From: Bacteroidales bacterium
GTDB lineage: Bacteria > Bacteroidota > Bacteroidia > Bacteroidales > P3
Direction of reading: 5' to 3'
DNA: 64,000 nt
NCBI GenBank assembly: GCA_017480785.1
Contig: JAFURZ010000003.1
Span: forward strand, 1-64,000
Positions 51,201-60,423 of the stretch are shown one piece after another. The first letter of the stretch is position 1; each line of letters begins with the position of its first letter. The position numbers and the translations under genes were made by a program. Below the pieces are notes generated by a model, which searched no databases, was not told where the DNA came from, and saw only the letters and a program-made list of their open reading frames with translations.

Positions 51201-54200
51201 TGTGCAGCAACATGCCGCTGGCCGTTGTCCTTGTATCGGTAGGTTCTAACACACCCTCGGCCACCATTGTCAACGGCGGCGAGGAGGAGGTGTTCAATGG
51301 TACCACCAGCAGCTATAGCGCGGGTGACACGCTGGTCCTGATGGCCAATGCCTGTCCGAGTTGTCTGAAGCCTGCGGTGCAGATTGCTGCGGTCGACTCG
51401 ACCCAGTTGAGCTTTACCTGGACCGTGGAAGGCGGCACGACCTACCTGGTGTCGTTCGACAATGGCGCCTATGCCCCTGTCACCACCGGCATGTACACTG
51501 CTTATGGCCTTAATCCCAATACGCTCCACACCTTCGCCGTGAAGGCAGTCTGTTCGGTGGGTGACACCTCGAGCCCGCGCGTTGTCAACGTCAAGACCTC
51601 CTGCGGCGAGATGGCGATTCCCTATGTGGAAGGCTTTGAAGGCGACGCCGTGGGCAATGAGCCCTCGTGTTGGACGGTGGTGAGCGCCGGCGTCAACGGT
51701 TATCCTGCCGTCGACGAAAACGCTCATACCGGCAGCAACAGCCTGACCTTCGAGAGCAACGGCAGCAACACTGCCATGATTGCCAGTGGCCGCATTCCGC
51801 TGCCCGGCGATTCCATCAAGGTGAGCTTCTGGGCCTATACGTCCAATGGCTACGGCACCTTCGAGGCCGGCATGATGACCAATCCTTATGCCGACTCGAC
51901 GTTCATCAGCATGGTCACCGTCAACGCCAGTGATTACACCCTATACGAGTTCAACACCAATACGCTGGACCATGATTCGACCTACTACCTGGCTTTCCGC
52001 TATACTTACAGCAATGATTACTATAATGCCAACGTTGACGACATCAACATTACGCTCGACGAAGGCTGCATGACGCCCAGCAATGTCACTGCCACTCCCG
52101 ACAACGTCCATCCCAATGTCACCGTTGCATGGACCTGCGCCGGCGCGCTGAACAACTTTGTGGTGGAATACCGCATGGACGGCTCTGACACATGGAGTGC
52201 GCCGCAGTACACCACCTCCACCAGCAAGACGGTAAGCGGCCTGAGCTACTCGACCACATACGAGTTCCGTGTGGGTCAGGTGTGTGGCAACGACACGCTG
52301 TGGTCCACCACTGTCCTGGGCACCACGGTTTGCGGTGCGAGCGCATTGCCTTATGTGGAGAACTTCGTCAGCAGTACCGGCACCCTGCCTCCTTGCTGGG
52401 ACTATACGACTCCGAGTTACTTCCACTGGAACCGTTATACCAATCAAGCCGAGTCCAGCGGCGACGGCGAGATGATGGCTGGAAGCGGGTCGGCCGGCGA
52501 GGCTGCTATTCTGCCCACTTTCAATGTCCCCATAGTCAAGCTCCAGATTTCGTTCAACGCCAAGCTGGGCAACATCAGTGAAGGCGACGCCATCATGATG
52601 GGTGCCTATGACGAAAGCACGGGTACTGTGGATTGGGTTGACACGCTGACTATTGACGGACAGTGTCGCGAAAGCTTCGTACGTTTCACCTACAACTACC
52701 TTGACTACACTGGTTATGGTACACGTATTGCGATTGGACACAGCCACAATAATCCCAGTGACTGGGGTATGGCCATCGACAGCGTTGTGGTCATCGAACT
52801 GTCCGTCTGCAATCCCCCGCAGGACATCACGGTAAACAACAATATGTATCCCAACACTGCCGACGATGTCTACTTTACGTGGACCTACTCGCAGGCCGGC
52901 TATTCCGTTCCCACGCAGTGGCAGCTCTACATCGACACAATCACTTCGACCGACGTCATCGACAGCATCCCCGAGAGCCAGTTGATTACCGTCGATACCA
53001 ACTACTATATGCCTCCTTTCAACACGCTGGCCGAGGGTGCCCACTATCGCCTCTTTGTGCGTAGCATGTGCGGAACCGGCATATACAGCAACTGGGTGGA
53101 ACTGCAGAACGGTTTCGCTACCGACGAATACTGGATGAACAACACCGGCGTGGCCGATACCATCGTGGGATGTGACTTCATCATCTACGACAACGGTGGT
53201 CCGGTGGCTGGCTACCTTCACAACAGTAATTCTGCACTCGTAATCCAGGCTGGCGAGGCCGGTCGCGAGTTGCAGCTGCAGGGTGGCTTCTTCAGCCATG
53301 GTGCCGATGCCAACACCTTCACCGTGTACGACGGTGTGGGTACCAGCGGCACGGTCCTCTACAGCCGCACCAACACCAATATGACCGAGACCATCGACAG
53401 TGTGTTGGCCACTTCCACTACGGGTGCGATGACCATCACCTTCACCTCCGGCTACTACGCAGCCCTCGGCTACGAACTCTATATTCATTGTGTGGGAACT
53501 GCTTCGTGCGAGCGTCCGACCAACATCATGGTGGAGATGGTTGACAGTAACACGGCTTATGCCACTTGGAATGCGACGGGTGCCAGCCTCTACCGCGTGT
53601 ATCACCACGCCAGTGGCGACAGCGTGTGGAACATGAACCCCTCGTACACCAACAGCATCACACTCTCCAACCTGCCTGTCGACGTGATGTACGACCTCTA
53701 TGTCGTTGCATACTGCAGCGCTACCGACACATCGGCTCCCAGTATTATCCGCCACTTCAGCACTCATTGGGACGCCCCCTGCGAGGTTGTCACCAACCTG
53801 CAGGCAAGCGACGTCACGACGAACAGCGCAACCCTCAGCTGGACCAGCACCGGTACACAGTGGGAGTTGTCCGTCATCGGCAACGGCGCTCCTGTCGTCA
53901 CCACCAGCAATCCTTATTCTCTTACGGGTCTGACAGCCAACACCGAGTACAAGGTGGTTGTGCGCAATGTGTGTGATTCCGCCAATAACCGCTACTCGGA
54001 ATGGAGCGACACCCTCACCTTCACCACTCCGGATGCGATGTACACCATCACCGTTGTCTCGAACAATGAGAGCTGGGGCACTGTGACCGGTGGCGGCTCC
54101 TTCGCCAATGGCGCCACCACGGTCATCAAGGCCATTGCCAACAACGGCTACCGCTTCGTCAGCTGGCAGGACAACGACACCAATGCCGAGCGTACCATCA

Positions 54201-54493
54201 CCGTCACAGGTGACGCCACGTACACGGCCACGTTTGCATCGGTCAATGGTATCGACGACGTGACTGGCAGCAATGTGACCCTCTATCCGAACCCCGCCAG
54301 CGCTGCGGTCACAATCCGTGGCATCGAAGGCGAGAGCACGGTTACCGTGGTTGACCTCAACGGTCGCGAAGTGTACAGAGCCAATGCAAACAACAGTCTT
54401 ACGATAGACCTTGCCGGATTTGCCAAGGGCGCATACTTCGTCCGTATCACGGGCGAGCGCACTACGGTCATCCGCAAGCTCGTAGTGAAGTAA
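48251..54493 (+). CDS. Giant secreted adhesin with FN3, DSYGDGW-type modules and type IX sorting signal
   Basis: A 2080-residue protein with a signal peptide (residues 1-23, ending AGAQC). Four copies of a Cys-flanked module with a D-S-[FY]-G-D-G-W-x-G core begin near residues 30, 220, 750 and 935 (the last diverged). Each is followed by a CPxCLxPT linker and fibronectin III-like repeats. Three jelly-roll/cleaved-adhesin-like domains start near 411, 1120 and 1365 (LPFFVDFEDA, IPYVEGFEG, LPYVENFVS). A CUB-like region lies near 1640-1755 and an InlB B-type repeat near 1927-2000 (GTVTGGGSFANGATTVIKA). The tail (about 2007-2080) is a type IX sorting domain. It is probably a surface adhesin or binding protein. 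Confidence 0.88.
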   Translation: MKKYLQMIALVAAMAFPWMAGAQCTDGTPCTFTIAGEDSFGDGWEGSLTIYRNNVQLSTFTVDEDDNTQTFTVCQGDLVRIDWSGNDQYNENTFTITGGDGTVYVSNAHGYTYAPSGTVVSFTACPTCLSPFNLQAGSIMSDGATLSWSDTSNSGASYTLYYWKSGADTTVVSGILDTAYTLTGLDAASGYNFYVVAVCSSSDSSSPTATATFRTDCEGGSCNITVYRTDSYDDSWNGCLINLYQNGSLVAAIDCPSGQSGSTATYQVCDNEPIALVFTRGSYPGEMGGYIQDGGGTTLFSINSMGNYYTGDTLASVADPCPSCLPPTALSIDTVTTDEIGFSWSPRGNATQFAVYLNDSLVDGNVSDTSYSFSYLGANTLYTLGVQAVCSSDDSSTIATIGVRTSCGPTALPFFVDFEDAAYNGAWYPCWDSTIAAGTDPSVNNVRNHTSGGTYGMYLQAKNSEQYNLVVGPEMDLTSGDPINVSFWAYLNGSSRWIKAGVITNPRDTSTFIPLVTVENASGWNEYEFNTSTLTLTDSYRIAWLACYTSSPSSYGTQIGEIDDISVSFYSGCSRPASVQAAANITAHTADLTWESVSGASGYTVYYGTVNNSTDASVQSVTTTDTTVTLTGLNSDTRYYAWVATNCGSTTSDVRPFNYFQTQVSCPAVTGLTVDTTYSDGAIISWHAGGTETAWAVVVDSNDVDVVTDSSYTVSGLDAMTGHTVYVRPICDADDTGAVRSINFATACDASVCNMVVNATDSYGDGWNGNAIEFYQAGILMGSATISSGNSATVSVEVCSSAAVEVRFNKGSYADEMGGTVTDGGGSTVFTISDMSNRSSGDVLATVSVPCPACLPPTNVYLSDTTATGVTIHWTAQEGQSAWIVRVDSIYINVTDTFYTVTTLAERTAHTVGVATDCSGDTSSFASLPFITGCTGGECEITVSTTNDYLSYGSYYSSYSPQLSVRQNGVELASVQSTTETIGVCSNMPLAVVLVSVGSNTPSATIVNGGEEEVFNGTTSSYSAGDTLVLMANACPSCLKPAVQIAAVDSTQLSFTWTVEGGTTYLVSFDNGAYAPVTTGMYTAYGLNPNTLHTFAVKAVCSVGDTSSPRVVNVKTSCGEMAIPYVEGFEGDAVGNEPSCWTVVSAGVNGYPAVDENAHTGSNSLTFESNGSNTAMIASGRIPLPGDSIKVSFWAYTSNGYGTFEAGMMTNPYADSTFISMVTVNASDYTLYEFNTNTLDHDSTYYLAFRYTYSNDYYNANVDDINITLDEGCMTPSNVTATPDNVHPNVTVAWTCAGALNNFVVEYRMDGSDTWSAPQYTTSTSKTVSGLSYSTTYEFRVGQVCGNDTLWSTTVLGTTVCGASALPYVENFVSSTGTLPPCWDYTTPSYFHWNRYTNQAESSGDGEMMAGSGSAGEAAILPTFNVPIVKLQISFNAKLGNISEGDAIMMGAYDESTGTVDWVDTLTIDGQCRESFVRFTYNYLDYTGYGTRIAIGHSHNNPSDWGMAIDSVVVIELSVCNPPQDITVNNNMYPNTADDVYFTWTYSQAGYSVPTQWQLYIDTITSTDVIDSIPESQLITVDTNYYMPPFNTLAEGAHYRLFVRSMCGTGIYSNWVELQNGFATDEYWMNNTGVADTIVGCDFIIYDNGGPVAGYLHNSNSALVIQAGEAGRELQLQGGFFSHGADANTFTVYDGVGTSGTVLYSRTNTNMTETIDSVLATSTTGAMTITFTSGYYAALGYELYIHCVGTASCERPTNIMVEMVDSNTAYATWNATGASLYRVYHHASGDSVWNMNPSYTNSITLSNLPVDVMYDLYVVAYCSATDTSAPSIIRHFSTHWDAPCEVVTNLQASDVTTNSATLSWTSTGTQWELSVIGNGAPVVTTSNPYSLTGLTANTEYKVVVRNVCDSANNRYSEWSDTLTFTTPDAMYTITVVSNNESWGTVTGGGSFANGATTVIKAIANNGYRFVSWQDNDTNAERTITVTGDATYTATFASVNGIDDVTGSNVTLYPNPASAAVTIRGIEGESTVTVVDLNGREVYRANANNSLTIDLAGFAKGAYFVRITGERTTVIRKLVVK

Positions 54494-54516
54494 CATTACT
54501 TATATAGTTAACAAAG

Positions 54517-54540
54517 AAAGGCGCCCGAGAGGGCGCCTTT
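54517..54540. terminator. Bidirectional terminator between adhesin and pgi
   Basis: AAAGGCGCCC-GAGA-GGGCGCCTTT is a perfect 10-bp stem with T- and A-rich flanks, serving the convergent adhesin and pgi genes. Confidence 0.9.
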
Positions 54541-54563
54541 CTCTATTATTATGGATGTTGGGT

Positions 54564-55871
54564 TTAGAACCCGGGCTTTCCGAGCAGGTGGAACATGTTT
54601 CGCTTGTAGGCTTCCACGCCCGGTTGATCGAAGGGGTTGATGCCAAGGGTGTATCCGCTTACACCGCAGGCAAACTCAAAGAAGTAGATGAGTTGGCCAA
54701 GGGTGTATTCGTTGATGCTGTCGACATTGATTTCCACCACGGGGACCCCTCCGTCGACATGGGCCTGGATGGTACCTTCGGCCGCGCAGGCGTTGATTTC
54801 GGTCAGACTCTTGCCGGTGAGGTAGTTGATGCCGTCGAGGTTGCGTTCGTCGGTCGGTACGGGCACGGTGCTGTTAGGCCGTTGCACGCGCAGCATGGTC
54901 TCCATCATCAGACGTTCACCATCCTGTACATATTGTCCCATCGAATGCAAGTCGGTGGTGATGCTCAGGCTGTGAGGCAGCAGCCCTTTGTGCTCTTTGC
55001 CTTCGCTCTCACCGTAGAGTTGTTTCCACCATTCTGCCAGATAGCGCAAGTTGGGCAGGCAGCTGACGAGCATCTCCACTTTGATGCCGCGGCGATAAAG
55101 CGCGTTGCGCACGGCAGCGTACATCAGGGCGGGATTGTCTTCCAGGGAGTCTTTGCTTTGGCACAGGGCTCGCATGTCGCGGGCGCCCTGTAGCAGGCGG
55201 TCGATATCGTAGCCAGCCATGGCGATGGGCAGCAAACCCACCGGGGTCAGCACCGAGTAGCGTCCTCCCACGTTGTCTGGGATGACATACGCAGGATAGC
55301 CTTCTTGCTGAGCGATATCGTGCAAGGCTCCACGGCGGGCATCGGTGATGGCTATGATGCGTTGTGCAGCCTCGTCTTTACCGTATTTCTTCTCAAGGTG
55401 AGCCTTGACGATACGGAACGCCACAGCGGGCTCGGTAGTGGTGCCGCTTTTGGAAATTACGCAGACGCTATAGTCCTCATGGTCCAATAGGGCCAGCAAC
55501 TGGCTGTAGTAGTCCTCGCCAAGCGTATGACCGGCATATACCACATAAGGATTCTCTCTGCGCACCATGGAGGCAAACTCTGATTGCAGAGCCTCGATAA
55601 CCATGCGGGCCCCGAGGTAGGAGCCACCAATGCCGATAACCACCAGGAGGCGGCTTTTCCCCGTCAGGCGTGCCACGTCGTCCTTCAGCCGTGCCAGCAT
55701 CTTCGGGTCAATTTCTTCCGGAAGATTAACCCAACCCAGGAAGTCGTTGCCGGCAGCGTCACCTTTCAACAGGTGCTCCTTGGCGGCTAACACTTCTGGT
55801 AACATCCTCTTCAGTTCCTCCTCCGAGAGGTGGTTGAGTGCGTGCTCAACATTCACTTTCAGTGTATTCAT
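54564..55871 (-). CDS. pgi: Glucose-6-phosphate isomerase
   Basis: A 435-residue isomerase of glycolysis and gluconeogenesis, of the short type found in Bacteroidota and Firmicutes. Visible segments are LLVVIGIGGSYLGARMVIEAL (about residues 64-84), SKSGTTTEPAVAFR and VGGRYSVLTPVGLLPIAMAG. The C-terminal part includes FFEFACGVSGYTLGINPFDQPGVEAYK, with the conserved Lys. The start at 55871 (MNTLKVNV) is preferred because the longer frame has an unusual N-terminus and reaches into the leader. Confidence 0.95.
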   Translation of the reverse strand: MNTLKVNVEHALNHLSEEELKRMLPEVLAAKEHLLKGDAAGNDFLGWVNLPEEIDPKMLARLKDDVARLTGKSRLLVVIGIGGSYLGARMVIEALQSEFASMVRRENPYVVYAGHTLGEDYYSQLLALLDHEDYSVCVISKSGTTTEPAVAFRIVKAHLEKKYGKDEAAQRIIAITDARRGALHDIAQQEGYPAYVIPDNVGGRYSVLTPVGLLPIAMAGYDIDRLLQGARDMRALCQSKDSLEDNPALMYAAVRNALYRRGIKVEMLVSCLPNLRYLAEWWKQLYGESEGKEHKGLLPHSLSITTDLHSMGQYVQDGERLMMETMLRVQRPNSTVPVPTDERNLDGINYLTGKSLTEINACAAEGTIQAHVDGGVPVVEINVDSINEYTLGQLIYFFEFACGVSGYTLGINPFDQPGVEAYKRNMFHLLGKPGF

Positions 55872-56015
55872 TTTAATAGGTTTTGTTGATAATTTGTTCA
55901 AATATTATGCCGAAAAATGGGCGTTTCAAGAATTTTTTTATTCCGTAACTTCAACATTTTCGATGCTTTAACGAAATAATAAAAAAAATATTTTCTGGAA
56001 TTGAAAAAATATTTG

Positions 56016-56023
56016 TATTTTTG
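56016..56023 (+). promoter_or_regulatory. -7 promoter element of the OmpA-family gene
   Basis: TATTTTTG in an AT-rich region, 72 bp before the ATG at 56095. The following leader is A-rich, as is usual for highly expressed Bacteroidota genes. Confidence 0.6.
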
Positions 56024-56094
56024 CACCGAATTATGAGCATATAAAGCACTTAGACAACAAATAAGAATATTAACAATTTAAAATCATTAATGAT

Positions 56095-57375
56095 ATGCTG
56101 AAAAAATTAATCAAGATGGGCGTTGTGATGTCGCTTTTAGTGACTTCTGTTAGCGCCTTTGCACAAAAGAACGATTACCCTCGTTACAGCTTCGGTAGTA
56201 ACTGGGCTCTTGGCGGTGCTGTCGATTTCGACTGGGAAGCCCAGCAGCATGGCGCCAGCCATCCTGATGGTATGTGGAGAAGGTCGACCAACGTTGGTTT
56301 CGACATCTTCGGTATGAAGAAGTTCCACCATGCCTTCGATCTCCGTATCCGTGCTCACGTTCCCACCCTGTGGCGTGGTTTGCAGGATCAGCCCGTTGAC
56401 GGACAGAGCTACTACATGGCCCGCTACACCACCCTTACCGGTGAGTTGATGTGGTCCATCAGCAACGCCATCCACGGCTACGACCCCGAGCGTCGCTGGA
56501 GCGCCCCCTATCTCTTCATTGGTGCCGGTGCTGCCATCGCCAACTGGTTCATCGACAAGGATCAGTTCGACGGCACCCACTATGCAGAGAAAAACATGGG
56601 TCATGTGATGCCCGTGCTGACCGCCGGTATCGGTGCCAGCTACCGCTTCACCGAGAAGAGCTCCATCTTCCTCGAGCTCGAACTCAACGGTAACGACATC
56701 CCCAACATCTTCAAGCAGAGCTGGAGCGACCTCAGCATGGTCCATGCTGACGCCCGCCTTGGCTACTTCTACAACTTCGGTCTGACCGAGGCTGACCAGG
56801 CCATCGCTTCGCAGAAGAGCATGCTCACTCAGGACAACTTCGGCGCCCTCAACAGCCAGGTTGCCGCCCTTGAGCAGCAGGTTGCCAACAACCGCAACGA
56901 GGAGAAGAAACTCCAGAACCGCATTGCCGAGCTCGAGAAGCAGCTCGCCGACGCCCTTGCCAACCAGGACAACAAGGTCAACAGCGCCGCTGCCGACAGC
57001 CTCCAGAATGTCATCAACCAAATCAAGGCCGACCAGCTCAACTACTATGCCATGCCCTTCTCGGTGCAGTATGGTGTTGACGAGTGGCAGGTCAGCGACG
57101 AGGAGATGGACAAGGTCAAAGCCGTCGCTCGCGTGATGAAAGACAACTCCAATATCAAAATCATGGTGGTTGGTTTCGCCGACTATACCGGCAGCGATGC
57201 CTACAACATGAAGCTCTCTGAGCGTCGTGCCAACGAGGTGAAGCGCCTCCTCACCAAGAAATATGGTATTGACGAGGACCGTATCGAGGTCGACTACAAG
57301 GGTAAGAGCGCTCCCTTCGGCGATGTGCAGTATGCCCTCAACCGTCGTGTCAGCTTCTACCGTGTGATTGAATAG
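56095..57375 (+). CDS. OmpA family outer membrane protein
   Basis: A 426-residue protein with a signal peptide (residues 1-23, ending SAFAQ). An N-terminal beta-barrel covers about 30-235, a coiled-coil linker about 243-305 (LNSQVAALEQQVANNRNEEKKLQNRIAELEKQLADAL), and a C-terminal OmpA peptidoglycan-binding domain about 320-426 (VVGFADYTGSDAYNMKLSERRANEVKRLL). It anchors the outer membrane to peptidoglycan. Codon use is biased to GCC/ATC-type codons and the leader is A-rich, suggesting strong expression. Confidence 0.93.
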   Translation: MLKKLIKMGVVMSLLVTSVSAFAQKNDYPRYSFGSNWALGGAVDFDWEAQQHGASHPDGMWRRSTNVGFDIFGMKKFHHAFDLRIRAHVPTLWRGLQDQPVDGQSYYMARYTTLTGELMWSISNAIHGYDPERRWSAPYLFIGAGAAIANWFIDKDQFDGTHYAEKNMGHVMPVLTAGIGASYRFTEKSSIFLELELNGNDIPNIFKQSWSDLSMVHADARLGYFYNFGLTEADQAIASQKSMLTQDNFGALNSQVAALEQQVANNRNEEKKLQNRIAELEKQLADALANQDNKVNSAAADSLQNVINQIKADQLNYYAMPFSVQYGVDEWQVSDEEMDKVKAVARVMKDNSNIKIMVVGFADYTGSDAYNMKLSERRANEVKRLLTKKYGIDEDRIEVDYKGKSAPFGDVQYALNRRVSFYRVIE

Positions 57376-57396
57376 TCACCGAATTAAGCAAACATA

Positions 57397-57424
57397 AGAG
57401 GGCCTCTCGCGAGAGAGGCCCTCT
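57397..57424. terminator. Bidirectional terminator between two OmpA-family genes
   Basis: AGAGGGCCTCTC-GCGA-GAGAGGCCCTCT is a perfect 12-bp stem followed by TTTATTT. Confidence 0.9.
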
Positions 57425-57444
57425 TTATTTATATAGGTATGTGT

Positions 57445-58587
57445 CTATTCCGCCGTGACGCGATATTCCACCCGTCGGTTGTTGTGTCTGCCTTCGGGGG
57501 TGTCGTTTGTGTCGATGGGCATGCTTTTCCCGAAGCCTTTCCACCGCAAGCGCTGGCGGTCGATGCCATGCTCAATCAGGTAATCGGCCACGGCTTTGGC
57601 GCGCTCGTCCGAGAGGATACGGTTACGCTCCACGGTGCCTTGGTTATCGGTATGCCCGCGCAGTTCAATCTTCATGCTGGGATGTGCATTGAGCAGGTCA
57701 ATCAGCGAGTGCAGGTCGTTGTAGGACTGGGGCAGCAGCACGCTCTCGTCGGTGTTGAAGAGCACATTCCGAAGGGTGATGATGTCGCCCTTCGCGGGTG
57801 CGGGAACGGTGTCGACGGGTTGTGGTTCGGCATCGCAATCCAGGCACACGACCGACACATCATCGATATAGTAATAGGCTCCGGAGAGGACGGTGTTCTC
57901 GGCCCTTGTCTCAACCACGCCCGAGCGGTTGAACGAGTTGAAGTTGCCGATAGTCAGATACTTCTCACCGCCCTCGGCAATGAATTCCCCGCTGATTTCA
58001 TTCCATTGGTCCATGTAGATGAGGACATACCTGGAAGGCTGGGCCACCTGGGGGGTGTAGTAGGTGGCGACTACCTGTTTCTGCCCGTTGCCGAGGTCGG
58101 TTGTCTCGTTGTGCATCAAGATGTTCCAGGTAGTGTCGGCAATGCGGTCGACCGTAAACAAGGCTCCCAGGGTGGCGATGGCATTGGGTGACTTGTCGGC
58201 CAAGCTCGCCCAGAAGCTCACGCGGTAGCGGCGACCCTTCTTGAGCGGTTCCTTGAGTTCGGTCTGCAGGTATTCACGGTAGTTCTCCTTCGAGCAGTAG
58301 ATGCCACAGTAGGCCACGCCGCTGTGAGGCTCCTGCACGCCCATCTTGTTGCGCGGCGTGAGACACTCGCGACCGCCGCAGGCGTTGAAGTAGTCGCTGC
58401 TGCCCTTGGTGGGTTGCCACCAGGCATCTACGCCGCTCATAATTCCCAACGCGTCAATGCGTTGCGGGCAGGTGCTGTACTCCTCGAAGGAGCCGTTGAA
58501 TACCAAATTCTCTGTGTTCTGCGCCAGGGCGGAACACCAGTGCAGCATGGCCAGCAGGCTGAATAACGGAAGCCAGTGTTTCTTCAT
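57445..58587 (-). CDS. OmpA family protein with N-terminal jelly-roll-like domain
   Basis: A 380-residue protein with a signal peptide (residues 1-22, ending SALAQ). The N-terminal beta-sandwich-like domain begins NLVFNGSFEEYSTCPQRIDAL and continues with HSGVAYCGIYCSKENYREYLQTELKEPLKKGRRYRVSFWAS. Bacteroidota proteins combine this module with OmpA. The C-terminal OmpA domain (about 265-380) holds IELRGHTDNQGTVERNRILSDERAKAVADYLIEHG. It is likely outer-membrane or surface-bound through peptidoglycan contact. The stop overlaps the next downstream-strand unit by 4 bp (58584-58587 with the glycosyltransferase gene end). Confidence 0.88.
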   Translation of the reverse strand: MKKHWLPLFSLLAMLHWCSALAQNTENLVFNGSFEEYSTCPQRIDALGIMSGVDAWWQPTKGSSDYFNACGGRECLTPRNKMGVQEPHSGVAYCGIYCSKENYREYLQTELKEPLKKGRRYRVSFWASLADKSPNAIATLGALFTVDRIADTTWNILMHNETTDLGNGQKQVVATYYTPQVAQPSRYVLIYMDQWNEISGEFIAEGGEKYLTIGNFNSFNRSGVVETRAENTVLSGAYYYIDDVSVVCLDCDAEPQPVDTVPAPAKGDIITLRNVLFNTDESVLLPQSYNDLHSLIDLLNAHPSMKIELRGHTDNQGTVERNRILSDERAKAVADYLIEHGIDRQRLRWKGFGKSMPIDTNDTPEGRHNNRRVEYRVTAE

Positions 58588-59711
58588 CTTTTATCAATTG
58601 TATTTAACATACACACCCACAGCCTGTCGGCTGTCTTGTCCCAGCTGAACAGCTCGCGTTGCCGCCGCCCTTTCGCAATCAAGTCGTCGCGCAGCTGCTT
58701 ATCGGCCAACTGGCTGATAGCATGTGCTATATCGTCAGGACTGGAGGGGTCGATGTAGAGGGCTGCATCGCCACCCACTTCGGGCATCGAGGTGGTATGC
58801 GAGGCGATGACGGCTGTCTCGGCATGCATGGCTTCCAGAATGGGGATGCCAAAGCCTTCAAAGAAAGAGGGGTAGACCAGGGCCTCGGAGGCCGAAAGCA
58901 GGGCTGCCAGCTCGTCCGGCTCCACGTGGCCGGGCATGACGACATCCGCTTGGTGGCGCATGCCGTCGTAGGCCGCTGCCAGTTCGTCCTGCCACCACAC
59001 GCGGTTGCCCACCACAACCAGTTTCAAACCGCTTGTATCCATGTCTTTTACGCGGTCGAAGGCAAGCAACAGATTGGCCAGGTTCTTACGCTTGAGGATG
59101 GTGCTGATGAAAATCAGGTAGGGGCGGCCGTCGGTGTAGCGTTGACGGATGCGGCTTTTCTCCTCTTCCGTGTGGGGGCGGTAGCACTCGTGGGCACCGT
59201 CGTAGACCACATCAACCTTCATGGAATCAACTCCGTAGGTAGTACAGATATCTTTCTTTGAGTATTCCGATACGGTGGCGATGCGGGAGGCATGGCGCGC
59301 ATAGCGGGGGAAGAAGCGGGTCATGTAGTGTTGGTGAGACGGACGCAGGTTGTCGTTGAAGTGCTCGAAGTTGATGTCGTGGATGACGGCCACCGAGGGC
59401 ACGCGGCTGCGCAGTGGCAGGAAGCCATCGGGTGAGAGGAAGAGGTCAATCCTGTGCCGCCTAAGGAACATGGAAACAGACACTTCAAAGAAAAGCCACC
59501 AGAGGATGGGATGCCTGGCCGGAGGGGGCAGCACGACGGGAACGGCGTTGTCGGCAAAGATGAAATCGGGTGCCGGCTTTCGGTCGAAGAGCAGGTAGAA
59601 GGTGTGCTCGGGGTGGGCCGCGACGAGGCGTCGCGTGGTTTCGTAGGTGAACCATCCAATGCCGTCCATCTTGCCCTTCACGAGCAGGCGAGTGTTGATG
59701 GCAATGCGCAT
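58584..59711 (-). CDS. Glycosyltransferase family 4 (GT-B fold)
   Basis: A 375-residue retaining glycosyltransferase. The N-terminus is MRIAINTRLLVKGKMDGIGWFTYETTRRL, typical of GT4 enzymes. The acceptor-side motif FEHFNDNLRPSHQHYMTRFFPRYARHASRIATVSEYSK is present. The nucleotide-sugar site holds PSFFEGFGIPILEAMHAETAVIASHTTSMPEVGGDAALYIDP (EX7E motif, about residues 284-306). It follows purN by 1 bp on the same strand. The product sugar and acceptor are unknown; no other polysaccharide genes are adjacent. Confidence 0.9.
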   Translation of the reverse strand: MRIAINTRLLVKGKMDGIGWFTYETTRRLVAAHPEHTFYLLFDRKPAPDFIFADNAVPVVLPPPARHPILWWLFFEVSVSMFLRRHRIDLFLSPDGFLPLRSRVPSVAVIHDINFEHFNDNLRPSHQHYMTRFFPRYARHASRIATVSEYSKKDICTTYGVDSMKVDVVYDGAHECYRPHTEEEKSRIRQRYTDGRPYLIFISTILKRKNLANLLLAFDRVKDMDTSGLKLVVVGNRVWWQDELAAAYDGMRHQADVVMPGHVEPDELAALLSASEALVYPSFFEGFGIPILEAMHAETAVIASHTTSMPEVGGDAALYIDPSSPDDIAHAISQLADKQLRDDLIAKGRRQRELFSWDKTADRLWVCMLNTIDKR

Positions 59712-59712
59712 G

Positions 59713-60297
59713 CTATGAGCGTTTTATGGTCTCGTCAATCACGCGGGGGAAGTGCTCTTTCTCCAGCAGGTGTATTTTGGCCGCCAGGGAGTCGGGCGTG
59801 TCGTCGGGCGTGACGGTGCAACGCGCTTGGAACAAGGTCGTTCCGCGGTCGTAGTGCCGGTCGACGATGTGGATGGTGATGCCGCTCTCGCGCTCGCCGG
59901 CCGCCACGACGGCTTCGTGCACATGGTGCCCGTACATGCCCTTGCCGCCGTACTTGGGCAGCAGGGCGGGGTGTATGTTGATGATGCGGTCGGGGTAGGC
60001 GTCGAGCATGGCCTCGGGCACGAGCCACAGGAATCCGGCCAGGATGACCCAGTCGACCTGCTTCTGCCGCAGGTAGTCGAGCACGGCTCCGTTGTCGTAG
60101 AAGTCGGCCCGGCCGAAGTAGCGGGCCTCGATGCCGAGGTTTTCGGCGCGCCGTGCGATGTACGCGTCGCGCTTATTATATATGATACACGCGACCTCCA
60201 CGTCGTGGCGGCCGGCGAAGTATTCGCTGATTTGCTGTGCGTTGGTGCCGTTGCCGGAGCCCAGGATGGCCAGGCGGACAGGGGTGTTCATAGGCAT
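59713..60297 (-). CDS. purN: Phosphoribosylglycinamide formyltransferase
   Basis: A 194-residue enzyme of purine synthesis that transfers a formyl group from 10-formyltetrahydrofolate to GAR. Visible are AILGSGNGTNAQQI (phosphate loop), the catalytic Asn-His segment IINIHPALLPKYGGKGMYG (about residues 107-125), and GITIHIVDRHYDRGTTLFQ with the catalytic Asp. The start is placed at 60297 (or 60291), because a promoter lies only about 25 bp upstream. Its stop is followed after 1 bp by the start of the glycosyltransferase gene. Confidence 0.94.
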   Translation of the reverse strand: MPMNTPVRLAILGSGNGTNAQQISEYFAGRHDVEVACIIYNKRDAYIARRAENLGIEARYFGRADFYDNGAVLDYLRQKQVDWVILAGFLWLVPEAMLDAYPDRIINIHPALLPKYGGKGMYGHHVHEAVVAAGERESGITIHIVDRHYDRGTTLFQARCTVTPDDTPDSLAAKIHLLEKEHFPRVIDETIKRS

Positions 60298-60321
60298 TGT
60301 GTTTAGAGGTGTTTCGGAGTG

Positions 60322-60329
60322 CAAAGGTA
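60322..60329 (-). promoter_or_regulatory. -7 promoter element of purN
   Basis: Minus-strand TACCTTTG, 25 bp upstream of the start at 60297. It excludes the longer reading frame that begins at 60432. Confidence 0.6.
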
Positions 60330-60423
60330 CGCAAAAAAAACGAAATAGCGGCAACGGAATGAAAAAATACGTCAAAAAGCCCCTTCGCAGCTGCCTCAGC
60401 CACAGGCCGTAGCAAGACTTCCT

